Below, piece after piece: positions 6,935 through 13,392 of a stretch of DNA of 13,392 nucleotides (its first letter is position 1; each line of letters begins with the position of its first letter). A program made the position numbers and the translations under genes. The DNA lies in NCBI GenBank assembly GCA_029880425.1, contig JAOUOK010000007.1, positions 1-13,392 on the forward strand, in the 5' to 3' direction. The DNA is from Gammaproteobacteria bacterium. Its GTDB lineage: Bacteria > Pseudomonadota > Gammaproteobacteria > UBA6429 > Thiohalophilaceae. Below the pieces are notes generated by a model. That model did not search any database, was not told the origin of the DNA, and saw only the letters and a program-made list of their open reading frames with translations.

Positions 6935-7912
6935 TTAAGTTGTCTGGTAATACAGGTTTTGCGGATGATTTGCCTGTGCGAAGAAGAACCAACGTTCAGC
7001 AATTAAACCGATATACTGAATTATGAAGGCACCAAGTAATACGCTGGTACTACCTGAGTTCACACCTGTCCAAAGTAAAATAATCGGAAGTGGGAAAACC
7101 AGGATCATAAAGCTCCATTTAATAATCTTTAAGAATGCTGCTGTTTTATGATGGAAGAAATCACGCGTGTTCATTGAACCACCCTGCATACCCATTGATT
7201 TTTGTTGAATCTTGGTATGGCGAACACCGATCGCAGTTTGCATCGTTGAAATAGGTTTAATGCGTGCATTACGAATCAGTGAACCGCCGCGGGTAAAGAA
7301 TGCTGCCGCGGTAATAATAATTGCCCATTTACCGTATAAGCCAATCAGCTCAGGTGCATTTGCACTTGAAAGTGCTGCAGCTAGTGTGAAACCTGATGCA
7401 GTACCGAGTAACAGGTAGTTAACAACAGTCAGTGCACATGCCCATTCCTGGATGAATTTAATTGTTGCATAAATCATGGCTGTACAGATATACAACACGA
7501 AGGTTGCAATTGCAGCCAGGGTTCCAATAATCAGGCTTAGATGCAGAACGTTACCTTTTTCACTGGTATATAAAACCGTGTCCAAATCAAGAAATTGCAT
7601 AGCAGTATAAATAAGGATTAAAAGCATTAATGAGGGTAACACGATGACTTCACGTGAAAGCCACGAGGTACGCCACATAGCCGCTGCACGCCATGCACGT
7701 TCAGGGCGACCAAGGTGAAAGAAAGAAGCCGTTAAACCACCGATCAAAAATAGCAAAGCGATTAAACCGCCGACACCGTAAAATGCGACACTGTCTTGCG
7801 CCGAGACTAATTGAACAGCGGCATAACTATGCCCGGTGAAAATTGCCAGGAATAAACCCTGGCCGACACCGATAAGTGTTGTTAAAAAGATAACTGAAAA
7901 TGCCGGATGCAT
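6935..7912 (-). CDS. soeC: DmsC/NrfD-type membrane anchor and quinone-reacting subunit, SoeC-like
   Basis: This is the membrane subunit that anchors the SoeAB catalytic pair on the cytoplasmic face and passes electrons to quinone. The 325-residue product begins HPAFSVIFLTTLIGVGQGLFL, the typical first helix of DmsC-like anchors. About eight hydrophobic segments are visible, near 6-27, 42-64, 88-107, 122-148, 160-182, 193-207, 258-282 and 288-305. Family signatures HLGRPERAWRA (66-76) and TSWLSRE (82-88) lie between helices 2 and 3. There are no haem-binding motifs. AGGAG at 7924-7920 precedes the ATG by 7 bases. Unlike soeA/soeB, which overlap, the gap to soeB is 158 bp and is mostly filled by an inverted-repeat element. 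An intrinsic terminator follows the gene. The soe name rests on the SoeA and SoeB partners. Confidence 0.88.
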   Translation of the reverse strand: MHPAFSVIFLTTLIGVGQGLFLAIFTGHSYAAVQLVSAQDSVAFYGVGGLIALLFLIGGLTASFFHLGRPERAWRAAAMWRTSWLSREVIVLPSLMLLILIYTAMQFLDLDTVLYTSEKGNVLHLSLIIGTLAAIATFVLYICTAMIYATIKFIQEWACALTVVNYLLLGTASGFTLAAALSSANAPELIGLYGKWAIIITAAAFFTRGGSLIRNARIKPISTMQTAIGVRHTKIQQKSMGMQGGSMNTRDFFHHKTAAFLKIIKWSFMILVFPLPIILLWTGVNSGSTSVLLGAFIIQYIGLIAERWFFFAQANHPQNLYYQTT

Positions 7913-7947
7913 TGTCGATCTCCTAAATTATATTTAAAAATTTCTAA

Positions 7948-8068
7948 GAAGCTGCAAAGCTTGTTCTCTAGCAAGGCAAAAGGTTTTGAGGAAAGCGGAG
8001 TTTACTAGTGTAAATGAGCATTTCCGAAAAAGCTTTTAACGCCGCTAGATGGCAAGATCTGCAGTTTC
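7948..8068. repeat. 121-bp imperfect inverted repeat (MITE-like or palindromic unit) between soeB and soeC
   Basis: The outer ends GAAGCTGCA (7948-7956) and TGCAGTTTC (8060-8068) pair except for one G/T. Further in, the 21-base arms 7952-7972 and 8044-8064 share CTGCA, CTTG and TCTAGC blocks in inverted order, separated by 3-base blocks that mostly do not match. Inner stems continue (CAAAA/TTTT type, GGAAA/TTTCC). The centre is TTTAC-TAGT-GTAAA (8001-8014). The whole could fold into one long hairpin in the soe mRNA. The right end is 2 bp from the soeB stop codon. No clear target-site duplication was found. Confidence 0.75.
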
Positions 8069-8070
8069 AA

Positions 8071-8802
8071 TTACCAAGAAGTACTGTCGTCGAGCGTTGT
8101 GCCTTCGACCGGACCACTTGGACCACGTTGTTCTTTATTAAGTGGGTTGTCTGCACGTTGTAATTCATCTTCATGAATATGCATACGTGTTTTACGACGT
8201 GGTAAATAGTGATTTGATGGATGGGTACCCCATTCAGGCATTAGCTGGTAACCACCTTCTTCACGAATTGTTACTGAAACATCAGATTCAGGATCATGAA
8301 CATCACCAAACAGGCGAGCACTTGTTGGACAAGCTAAAACACAGGCAGGTTTACGTTCTGCTTCGGGTAAAGATTCATCATAAATTCGATCAACACATAA
8401 GGTACATTTTTTCATGACCTTTTGATCTTCATCAATTTCACGTGCACCGTATGGGCAAGCCCATGTGCAGTAACGACAGCCAACACATTTGTCGTAATCA
8501 ACTAATACAATACCATCCTGTTCACGCTTATAACTTGCACCCGTTGGGCAAACAGGAACACAAGGTGCATCTTCACAATGCAAACAACTTTTTGGAAAGT
8601 GAAGTGTTTCTGTTTTCGGAAACTCACCAATTTCATAAGTCTGAACACGGTTAAAGAAAGTACCGGTTGGATCTTTACCGTACGGGTTTTCATCTGTCAT
8701 GAAACCTGCGGGTCCCGAGGTATTCCATTCTTTACAACTTGTTACGCAGGCATGACAGCCCACGCAAACGTTAAGATCAATAACTAAAGCTAACTGAGTC
8801 AT
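8071..8802 (-). CDS. soeB: Four-cluster ferredoxin-type electron transfer subunit, SoeB-like
   Basis: This is the iron-sulfur subunit that relays electrons from the molybdenum subunit to the membrane anchor. The 243-residue product has four [4Fe-4S] cysteine groups in the DmsB/NrfC arrangement: C13/16/19/23, C73/76/81/85, C106/109/112/116 and C133/136/154/158. There is no signal peptide, consistent with a cytoplasmic complex. The C-terminal tail (about 185-243) is polar and predicted to be flexible. The start shares one base with the soeA stop (TAATG). AAAGGAG (8816-8810) lies 7 bases upstream, inside the end of soeA. The stop is followed after 2 bp by the inverted-repeat element. Confidence 0.92.
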   Translation of the reverse strand: MTQLALVIDLNVCVGCHACVTSCKEWNTSGPAGFMTDENPYGKDPTGTFFNRVQTYEIGEFPKTETLHFPKSCLHCEDAPCVPVCPTGASYKREQDGIVLVDYDKCVGCRYCTWACPYGAREIDEDQKVMKKCTLCVDRIYDESLPEAERKPACVLACPTSARLFGDVHDPESDVSVTIREEGGYQLMPEWGTHPSNHYLPRRKTRMHIHEDELQRADNPLNKEQRGPSGPVEGTTLDDSTSW

Positions 8803-11702
8803 TACTTGGCTCCTTTAGTAAACATGCCGGCAAAGAACCCTTGTTTCTTGCGGCGTTCACCCGTACCGGGTACAGCTGGCATTTCATCAAACTGTGGATA
8901 TGTTTCTTTTGGCTCGTCATCTTTTGCTTTATAGACACGAACACGAACGTCATACCACCCTGCCTGGCCTGTAACAGGATCAGAGTTTGAGATATGTTCG
9001 CCACATTCATTCTTAGGCAGCTCTTCAGCGATTAAATGATTCAATAAGAAACCTTTCTTCGCTTCATTGGCATTGCCATCAAGGTTCCATGCACCACTTG
9101 CTTTACCAATGGCATTCCATGTCCAGATAGTACCTGGCTCAACAGCTTCAGAGTAACGAGCCATACAACGGACTTTACCGTGCATTGATTCAGCCCACAT
9201 CCAGCCACCATCTTCAATGTCCTGCGCTTGCGCAGTCGATGGATGAATGTACATATAGTTATGTGCATGAATCTGGCGTAACCACGCGTTTTGTGAATCC
9301 CACGAGTGGTACATTGCCATTGGACGTTGTGTCAGTGCAGCTAATGGATATTTTTGTTTATCCGTTAACTGAACTTCTAAAGGTTCTGCATAGAACGGTA
9401 ATGGATCAAAGTTCTCATCAACACGTTTACGTAAACGTTCAGGTGGTTGTTTACCTTCGAGTTTACCTTGTGCCGCTAAACGGAACTTCATTAATACTTC
9501 AGAATAAATATGAATGTTAATTGGCTCAGCATAACGTTGTAAGCCATGCTCCTGTGACCATTTTAAGTAACCACGGTTCCAGTTACGCATGTACTGGAAA
9601 GACTTGGGTAAATGATGATGATAAACACAGTTGTTTTTCTCATACATTTCCCACTGGTTAGGATTCGGTTCACCTTTCATGAACTTCTCGCCACCTTTGC
9701 CACGCCAGCCCGATAAGAAACCAATGCCAGAACCCGGTGCAGTTTCATAGTTCACCACGAAGTCAGGGTAGTCACGGAATTTACGCGTTCCATCTTCGTT
9801 AGTGAAAGCAGGCAGTTTTAAACGTGATCCCATTTCAATTAAAACTTCCTGGAATGGCTTACATTCACCTGTTGGTGGAACAACAGGAATACGGACAGAA
9901 TCAACCGGGCCATCAAATTCAGAAATAGGGCGATCTAGCATCGACATAACATCATGACGTTCAAGGTAGGTTGTATCCGGTAACAGTAGATCAGCATAGG
10001 CAGACATTTCTGACTGGAACGCATCAGCAACAATCAAGAAAGGAATCTTGAATGAGCCATCTTCATTCTTGTCATTTAACATCTTACGAACTTCATCGGT
10101 ATTCATTGACGAGTTCCATGCCATGTTTGCCATGAAGATGAGTAACGTATCGATATCGTATGGGTCTTTATTTACCGCGTTAGTAATCGCGTTATGCATT
10201 AAGCCATGGGCAGATAAGGGGTGTTCCCATGAGAATGCCTTATCGATACGTACCGGTTCACCCTTGTCATCAACAAATAAATCATTGGGCTCAGCGGGCC
10301 AACCTAACGGCATCCCATCTAAAGGGGTATTAGGTTGAACGCCTTCAGGACCTTTCGGTGTTTTTGCGCAAGGTGGAATGGGGCGTGGGAACGGTGCTTT
10401 ATGCCGGAAACCACCCGGGCGATCAATCGTACCTAGCAGGCTCATTAAAATAGATAAGGCACGAATCGACTGGAATCCATTAGAGTGAGCGGCGAGTCCA
10501 CGCATGGCATGGAAAGAAACCGGGTTGCCGGTAATCGTTTCATGATCTTTACCCCATGCATCAGTCCAGGCAATCGGTAATTCAATGAGCTCGTCACGTG
10601 CCGTGATGCCCATTTCATGGGCTAAGGTTTTGATCGTCTCTGCTGGAATGCCGGTAACTTCAGCCGCCCATTCAGGCGTGTATTCTTCAACACGGTCTTT
10701 GAGTAACTGGAAAGCCGGTTTTACCTGGCGACCATCAGGCATGGTGAATTCGCCTAACAGGTAAGGGTCAACACTTTCTTCACGGGCATGCATGGGCTTG
10801 TCGCTGGTACGATCCCACCAGACACGATCCTGGGCTTCAAAACATTCTGTATCCTGAGGGATATCAGTACGAACGAATAAACCAAAATCATCACTGGCTT
10901 CATCAGTACTGATGAGTTCAGCTGAATTAGAGTATTGCACCAGGAAGTCGCGATCGTAGAGGCCGGTTTTAATCAGTTCATGAATTAAGGCGAGGATTAA
11001 TGCGCCATCCGTGCCGGGTTTAATCGGAACCCATTCATCGGCAATGGCTGAGTAACCCGTACGGACCGGGTTAATTGAAATAAAACGGCCACCATCGCGC
11101 TTAAATTTTGACAGCGCAATTTTCATTGGATTTGAGTGATGATCTTCCGCGGTACCAATCATAATAAACAGCTTGGAACGCTCAAGATCCGGACCACCAA
11201 ATTCCCAGAACGAACCACCGATGGTGTAAATCATGCCCGCAGCCATATTGACCGAGCAGAAACCACCGTGTGCAGCATAATTTGGTGTACCAAACTGTTT
11301 TGCGAAAAGACCAGTGAGGGCCTGCATTTGGTCACGACCAGTAAAGAGTGCAAATTTCTTAGGATCTGTTTCACGCAGGTGGCTTAAGCGATCTTCCATA
11401 ATCTGGAAGGCTTCATCCCAGCTGATTTCTTCAAACTGGGCAGCACCACGTTCGGCTCCCTCAACACGCTTTAACGGCTTGGTTAAACGTGCAGGTGAAT
11501 ATTGCTTCATGATGCCAGAAGCACCTTTTGCACAAATAACACCCTGGTTAAGAGGATGATCCGGATTCCCCTGGATATAACGAACTTCGTTATCTCGCAA
11601 GGTTACGCGAATACCACAGCGACATGCACACATGTAGCAAGTGGTATTTTTGGTTTCAATTCGGCCTGCTGGTGGCTGAATAGGGTCGTGTAATACGGTC
11701 AT
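8802..11702 (-). CDS. soeA: Molybdopterin oxidoreductase catalytic subunit, sulfite dehydrogenase SoeA-like
   Basis: This is a large DMSO-reductase-superfamily molybdoenzyme, most likely the catalytic subunit of the cytoplasmic sulfite-oxidising complex SoeABC (sulfite to sulfate, electrons to quinone). The 966-residue product binds an N-terminal [4Fe-4S] cluster through C22-X2-C25-X3-C29-X27-C57. The segments TCYMCACRCGIRV, GNPDHPLNQGVICAKG, FTGRDQMQALTG, and NYAAHGGFCSVNMAAGMIYTIGG match SoeA as I recall it from Allochromatium. C149 (HGGFCS) is the likely Mo ligand. There is no Tat signal, which supports a cytoplasmic location and argues against PsrA, PhsA or DmsA, which are exported. The ATG has only a weak AAGG seven bases upstream. 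The start follows a candidate TATAAT by 50 bases. It overlaps soeB by one base. Without a search, a related substrate within the family cannot be excluded. Confidence 0.9.
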   Translation of the reverse strand: MTVLHDPIQPPAGRIETKNTTCYMCACRCGIRVTLRDNEVRYIQGNPDHPLNQGVICAKGASGIMKQYSPARLTKPLKRVEGAERGAAQFEEISWDEAFQIMEDRLSHLRETDPKKFALFTGRDQMQALTGLFAKQFGTPNYAAHGGFCSVNMAAGMIYTIGGSFWEFGGPDLERSKLFIMIGTAEDHHSNPMKIALSKFKRDGGRFISINPVRTGYSAIADEWVPIKPGTDGALILALIHELIKTGLYDRDFLVQYSNSAELISTDEASDDFGLFVRTDIPQDTECFEAQDRVWWDRTSDKPMHAREESVDPYLLGEFTMPDGRQVKPAFQLLKDRVEEYTPEWAAEVTGIPAETIKTLAHEMGITARDELIELPIAWTDAWGKDHETITGNPVSFHAMRGLAAHSNGFQSIRALSILMSLLGTIDRPGGFRHKAPFPRPIPPCAKTPKGPEGVQPNTPLDGMPLGWPAEPNDLFVDDKGEPVRIDKAFSWEHPLSAHGLMHNAITNAVNKDPYDIDTLLIFMANMAWNSSMNTDEVRKMLNDKNEDGSFKIPFLIVADAFQSEMSAYADLLLPDTTYLERHDVMSMLDRPISEFDGPVDSVRIPVVPPTGECKPFQEVLIEMGSRLKLPAFTNEDGTRKFRDYPDFVVNYETAPGSGIGFLSGWRGKGGEKFMKGEPNPNQWEMYEKNNCVYHHHLPKSFQYMRNWNRGYLKWSQEHGLQRYAEPINIHIYSEVLMKFRLAAQGKLEGKQPPERLRKRVDENFDPLPFYAEPLEVQLTDKQKYPLAALTQRPMAMYHSWDSQNAWLRQIHAHNYMYIHPSTAQAQDIEDGGWMWAESMHGKVRCMARYSEAVEPGTIWTWNAIGKASGAWNLDGNANEAKKGFLLNHLIAEELPKNECGEHISNSDPVTGQAGWYDVRVRVYKAKDDEPKETYPQFDEMPAVPGTGERRKKQGFFAGMFTKGAK

Positions 11703-11711
11703 AGTTTGGCC

Positions 11712-11740
11712 TTGATTACTAAAATATTTAGATTGATTAC
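11712..11740. repeat. Tandem TTGATTAC repeats flanking a palindrome in the soeA leader
   Basis: TTGATTAC occurs at 11712-11719 and 11733-11740, exactly 21 bp apart, two turns of the helix. Between them lies CTAAAATATTTAG (11719-11731), a near-perfect dyad. The unit lies between the candidate soeA -10 box and the soeA start codon. That would place it in the 5' leader, suiting a repressor operator. It is not a canonical FNR site, because the second half (ATCAA at the right spacing) is missing. Confidence 0.5.
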
Positions 11741-11752
11741 AAAAAGCGGGCG

Positions 11753-11758
11753 ATTATA
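11753..11758 (-). promoter_or_regulatory. Candidate -10 box of the soeABC promoter
   Basis: On the minus strand this is an exact TATAAT, 50 bases upstream of the soeA ATG. The best -35 match at 17-18 bp spacing is poor (TCGCCA or TTCGCC). The promoter may therefore need an activator. A transcription start near 11746 would give a leader of about 44 bases containing the TTGATTAC repeats. Confidence 0.45.
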
Positions 11759-12309
11759 TGTGTCTAATCATGCCGTGGCGAATCAGGTTTATTAAGAACA
11801 TAATAAATTCATTATATACTAAAATACTCAGTCATTTCACCTATCCCATTAGGGTAGTTTTCTTTGTTGCTGCGGTAAGCAGCAAAAGTCTGTATGAAAA
11901 AGCTATTAAAAATAATGGTTTAGCAATAATGAGAGTGGCTATAACTATAGTCATTGCTTCGATTATTGCCAGTTCTACGGCGATAGAGTCATAAGTTTTT
12001 TTTTATAAATTTCAGCTTAGTTGTGCTGGAGGCCTGAAAATTAAACTGGGCGCTATCCCTGGAGCAAGGGCACATTATTGAGCCAGAAAATTCTGGCTCA
12101 CTGATAAGTAGCTTAATTATATCGCTCTCCCATTTTATATTGCATTTTGCATAAAGTTGTTGTGTTTCACACTTATTGATACTCAGGTTGTTTTGTGGTC
12201 TAAAACTCAGTAAGTTAGACTGCTTCTAAATCAGTTAAATAATCATCACATCTATTAAATTCAGTAATCCTTTCATTATTGAATTTTTAAACCCGAGTCG
12301 AGGTATTAA
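11759..12309. other. Divergent intergenic region between soeA and the PstS-like gene
   Basis: No gene is convincing here. Visible structures are a 7-bp stem TTGCTGC-GGTAA-GCAGCAA (11867-11885), a nine-T run at 11996-12004, a TTTCAG/CTGAAA inverted pair near 12010-12040, and a 22-bp palindrome at 12079-12100. A short hydrophobic frame is open on each strand around 11840-11994; see findings. Promoters for the PstS-like gene should lie at the right end, but no strong -35/-10 pair or Pho box was recognised. Confidence 0.45.
12079..12100. repeat. Perfect 10-bp inverted repeat with AA centre
   Basis: TGAGCCAGAA and TTCTGGCTCA are exact reverse complements separated by two A residues. The unit sits in the divergent spacer about 210 bp upstream of the PstS-like gene. 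Such a compact dyad fits a dimeric regulator site or an RNA hairpin. No T-run follows on the plus strand, so it is a poor terminator. Confidence 0.55.
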
Positions 12310-13206
12310 ATGTTTAAATTATTAAAGAGCTTATTATTGCTTTGCCTATTTAGCTTAACTTTCATGGGCTCGATTCAAGCGAAAGAAATCATTCAGTGGA
12401 CGGGATGTGGTATTTCAAAAAAGGCATTTATGAGTGAGCTTGCAAAAGCATATACAAAAAAATCGGGTGTTGAAATCAAATTAAGTGGTGGTGGTGCTAC
12501 CAAGGGAATACGCCAGGCAGCAAATGGCACAGTACATATTGGTGGAGCGTGCCGGGTTATTATTCCAAACTCTGATGAGGAACGAAATGCATTTCAGATC
12601 CCGGTTGCCTGGGATGCGCTGGTTGTATTTGTAAATAAAAAGAACCCGGTTGATAACATCAGCTTTAAACAATTACATGAAGTTTATTCAGGGAAAATCA
12701 CAAACTGGAAGCAGCTTGGTGGAAATGATGCACCGATTGAATTGTATGTGCGCCGTGGCAAGCTATCCGGTGTAGGGCGGACTATTCGTGAACTGGTTTT
12801 TGCTAATTATGACCAGGAATTTAAAGCGACTTACGTGGTTAAATCATCAGGTCCTGTTGAGAAAGGTGTATTAAAAAATGTTAATGGTTTAGGTATTTCT
12901 GGCTATAGTAGTGCCAAGAAACGTGATCTTAAATTGCTTAAACTTGATGGAAAGGCCCCAAACTATGACAACATTAAAAATGGTTCTTATGCCTTGTATC
13001 GCCCACTGTACCTGGTTATAAAACGTGGCAATAAAGTGCCACTAGTCAGAGATTTTGTGAAGTATGCTGTAAGCAAAGAAGGACAGGATATTATTCGTTC
13101 GCAGGGAACCGTGCCATATGCAGAAGCTATCCACCTGGTAATGAAACAGCTGGATCAATATGATCGGGCCAGTGCTGAAGGCTTATATAAAAGTAAAGCG
13201 AAATAA
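12310..13206 (+). CDS. Secreted PstS-like solute-binding protein (possible phosphate or other oxyanion)
   Basis: The 298-residue product has a Sec signal peptide at residues 1-24 (SIQA before KE) and no lipobox, so it should be soluble in the periplasm. It has the fold signatures of the PstS / PBP-like-2 family: a Gly-rich segment SGGGATKGIRQAANGTVHIGG (59-79), YSGKITNWKQLGG (126-138), and the anion-loop-like RRGKLSGVGR (148-157). Canonical PstS has an Asp right after the DFGAS segment and SGT in the loop. Here these read HIGGACR and SGV, so the ligand may differ from phosphate. C33 and C81 could form a disulfide. GAGG precedes the ATG. No pstCAB genes are adjacent in the window. The nearest neighbours encode molybdoenzymes. 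The product is a PBP family member with high confidence, but its ligand is unknown. Confidence 0.88.
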   Translation: MFKLLKSLLLLCLFSLTFMGSIQAKEIIQWTGCGISKKAFMSELAKAYTKKSGVEIKLSGGGATKGIRQAANGTVHIGGACRVIIPNSDEERNAFQIPVAWDALVVFVNKKNPVDNISFKQLHEVYSGKITNWKQLGGNDAPIELYVRRGKLSGVGRTIRELVFANYDQEFKATYVVKSSGPVEKGVLKNVNGLGISGYSSAKKRDLKLLKLDGKAPNYDNIKNGSYALYRPLYLVIKRGNKVPLVRDFVKYAVSKEGQDIIRSQGTVPYAEAIHLVMKQLDQYDRASAEGLYKSKAK

Positions 13207-13211
13207 AAATA

Positions 13212-13255
13212 TAGCCATTATTCATTCTTCAGGTGCTGGATTTGAATAATGGCTA
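13212..13255 (+). terminator. Hairpin downstream of the PstS-like gene
   Basis: TAGCCATTATTCA (13212-13224) and TGAATAATGGCTA (13243-13255) are perfect reverse complements of 13 bp, with an 18-base loop. The hairpin starts 6 bp after the stop codon and is followed by CTTTACT, a weak T-run. It is the likely transcript end of this gene. Confidence 0.7.
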
Positions 13256-13392
13256 CTTTACTAATAATTAAAGATAATATTATTTATATTTTTCGTTTAA
13301 ATATAGGTAATAAATATTTACACCACCTTATCAAAAGCTTCCCTGATTAATTCTTTCACCTTAATTTATTCATGGTAAAAACAACGTAATCC
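13256..13392. other. AT-rich right end without recognised features
   Basis: Nothing convincing is seen. The short minus-strand frame ending at TTACACC (13317-13323) has an in-frame stop only about 15 codons upstream and no good start, so it was not called. Confidence 0.4.

Noticed and set aside
11712..11740. FNR/Anr site in the soeA leader
   Set aside because: TTGAT half-sites are present, but the matching ATCAA at 4-base spacing is not. They are direct, not inverted, repeats.
11758..11994. 78-codon plus-strand reading frame in the soeA/PstS-like spacer
   Set aside because: It starts on top of the candidate soeA -10 box, has no good ribosome-binding site, unremarkable AT-driven hydrophobic composition and no recognised family. 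It is mentioned only in a low-interest finding.
12150..12309. Pho box upstream of the PstS-like gene
   Set aside because: No pair of CTGTCA-like direct repeats 11 bp apart was found, so phosphate-starvation control is not supported by the sequence.
13317..13392. C-terminal end of a minus-strand gene entering from the right
   Set aside because: The frame ending at 13317 meets a stop codon about 15 codons upstream, inside the window, so no gene enters here in that frame.
1..13392. CRISPR array, tRNA, rRNA, or transposase gene
   Set aside because: No regularly spaced repeats, no tRNA-like cloverleaf and no transposase motifs were seen on either strand.

Overview
The window looks like a chromosomal segment of an AT-rich gammaproteobacterium with a respiratory, probably sulfur-oxidising and nitrate-reducing lifestyle. 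The evidence is an E. coli-type periplasmic nitrate reductase operon in the order napA-G-H-B-C, a cytoplasm-facing molybdoenzyme of the sulfite dehydrogenase type (soeABC), and a PhoP/PhoQ-like two-component pair preceded by a PepSY-type protein. The organism is inferred from gene families and gene order only. No rRNA, tRNA or phage gene was seen, and no known transposase.

Layout. Positions 2-3498 (+ strand) hold the 3' end of napA, then napG, napH, napB and napC, tightly packed with 1-bp and 4-bp overlaps at napG/napH and napH/napB. A 270-bp convergent spacer follows, with two mutually exclusive hairpins just after napC. Positions 3769-6067 (- strand) hold a three-gene regulatory cassette, transcribed PepSY protein, then response regulator, then histidine kinase. 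Upstream of it (6176-6763, -) lies a secreted Arg/His-rich protein with a glycine-zipper tail. Its promoter region carries GTTCAG direct repeats spaced 11 bp, a plausible response-regulator site. A strong intrinsic terminator at 6871-6908 separates this block from soeABC (6935-11702, -). A 121-bp imperfect inverted repeat sits between soeB and soeC and looks like a MITE or palindromic repeat unit. A 607-bp divergent spacer (11703-12309) separates soeA from a secreted PstS-like solute-binding protein (12310-13206, +), which is followed by a hairpin.

How the genes could work together (inference). SoeABC would oxidise sulfite on the cytoplasmic side of the membrane and feed electrons to the quinone pool. 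NapC and NapGH would withdraw electrons from quinol and pass them through NapB to NapA in the periplasm. The two operons could therefore form the two ends of a sulfite-to-nitrate electron chain. The sensor cassette and basic glycine-zipper protein look like an envelope-stress or cation-response unit between the two operons. The PstS-like protein has no transporter genes beside it in the window and may bind an oxyanion.

The least explained structures are the inverted repeat in soeBC, the repeated TTGATTAC motif in the soeA leader, the direct repeats before the glycine-zipper gene, the perfect 13-bp inverted repeat before the PepSY operon, and the unusual binding-site motifs of the PstS-like protein.
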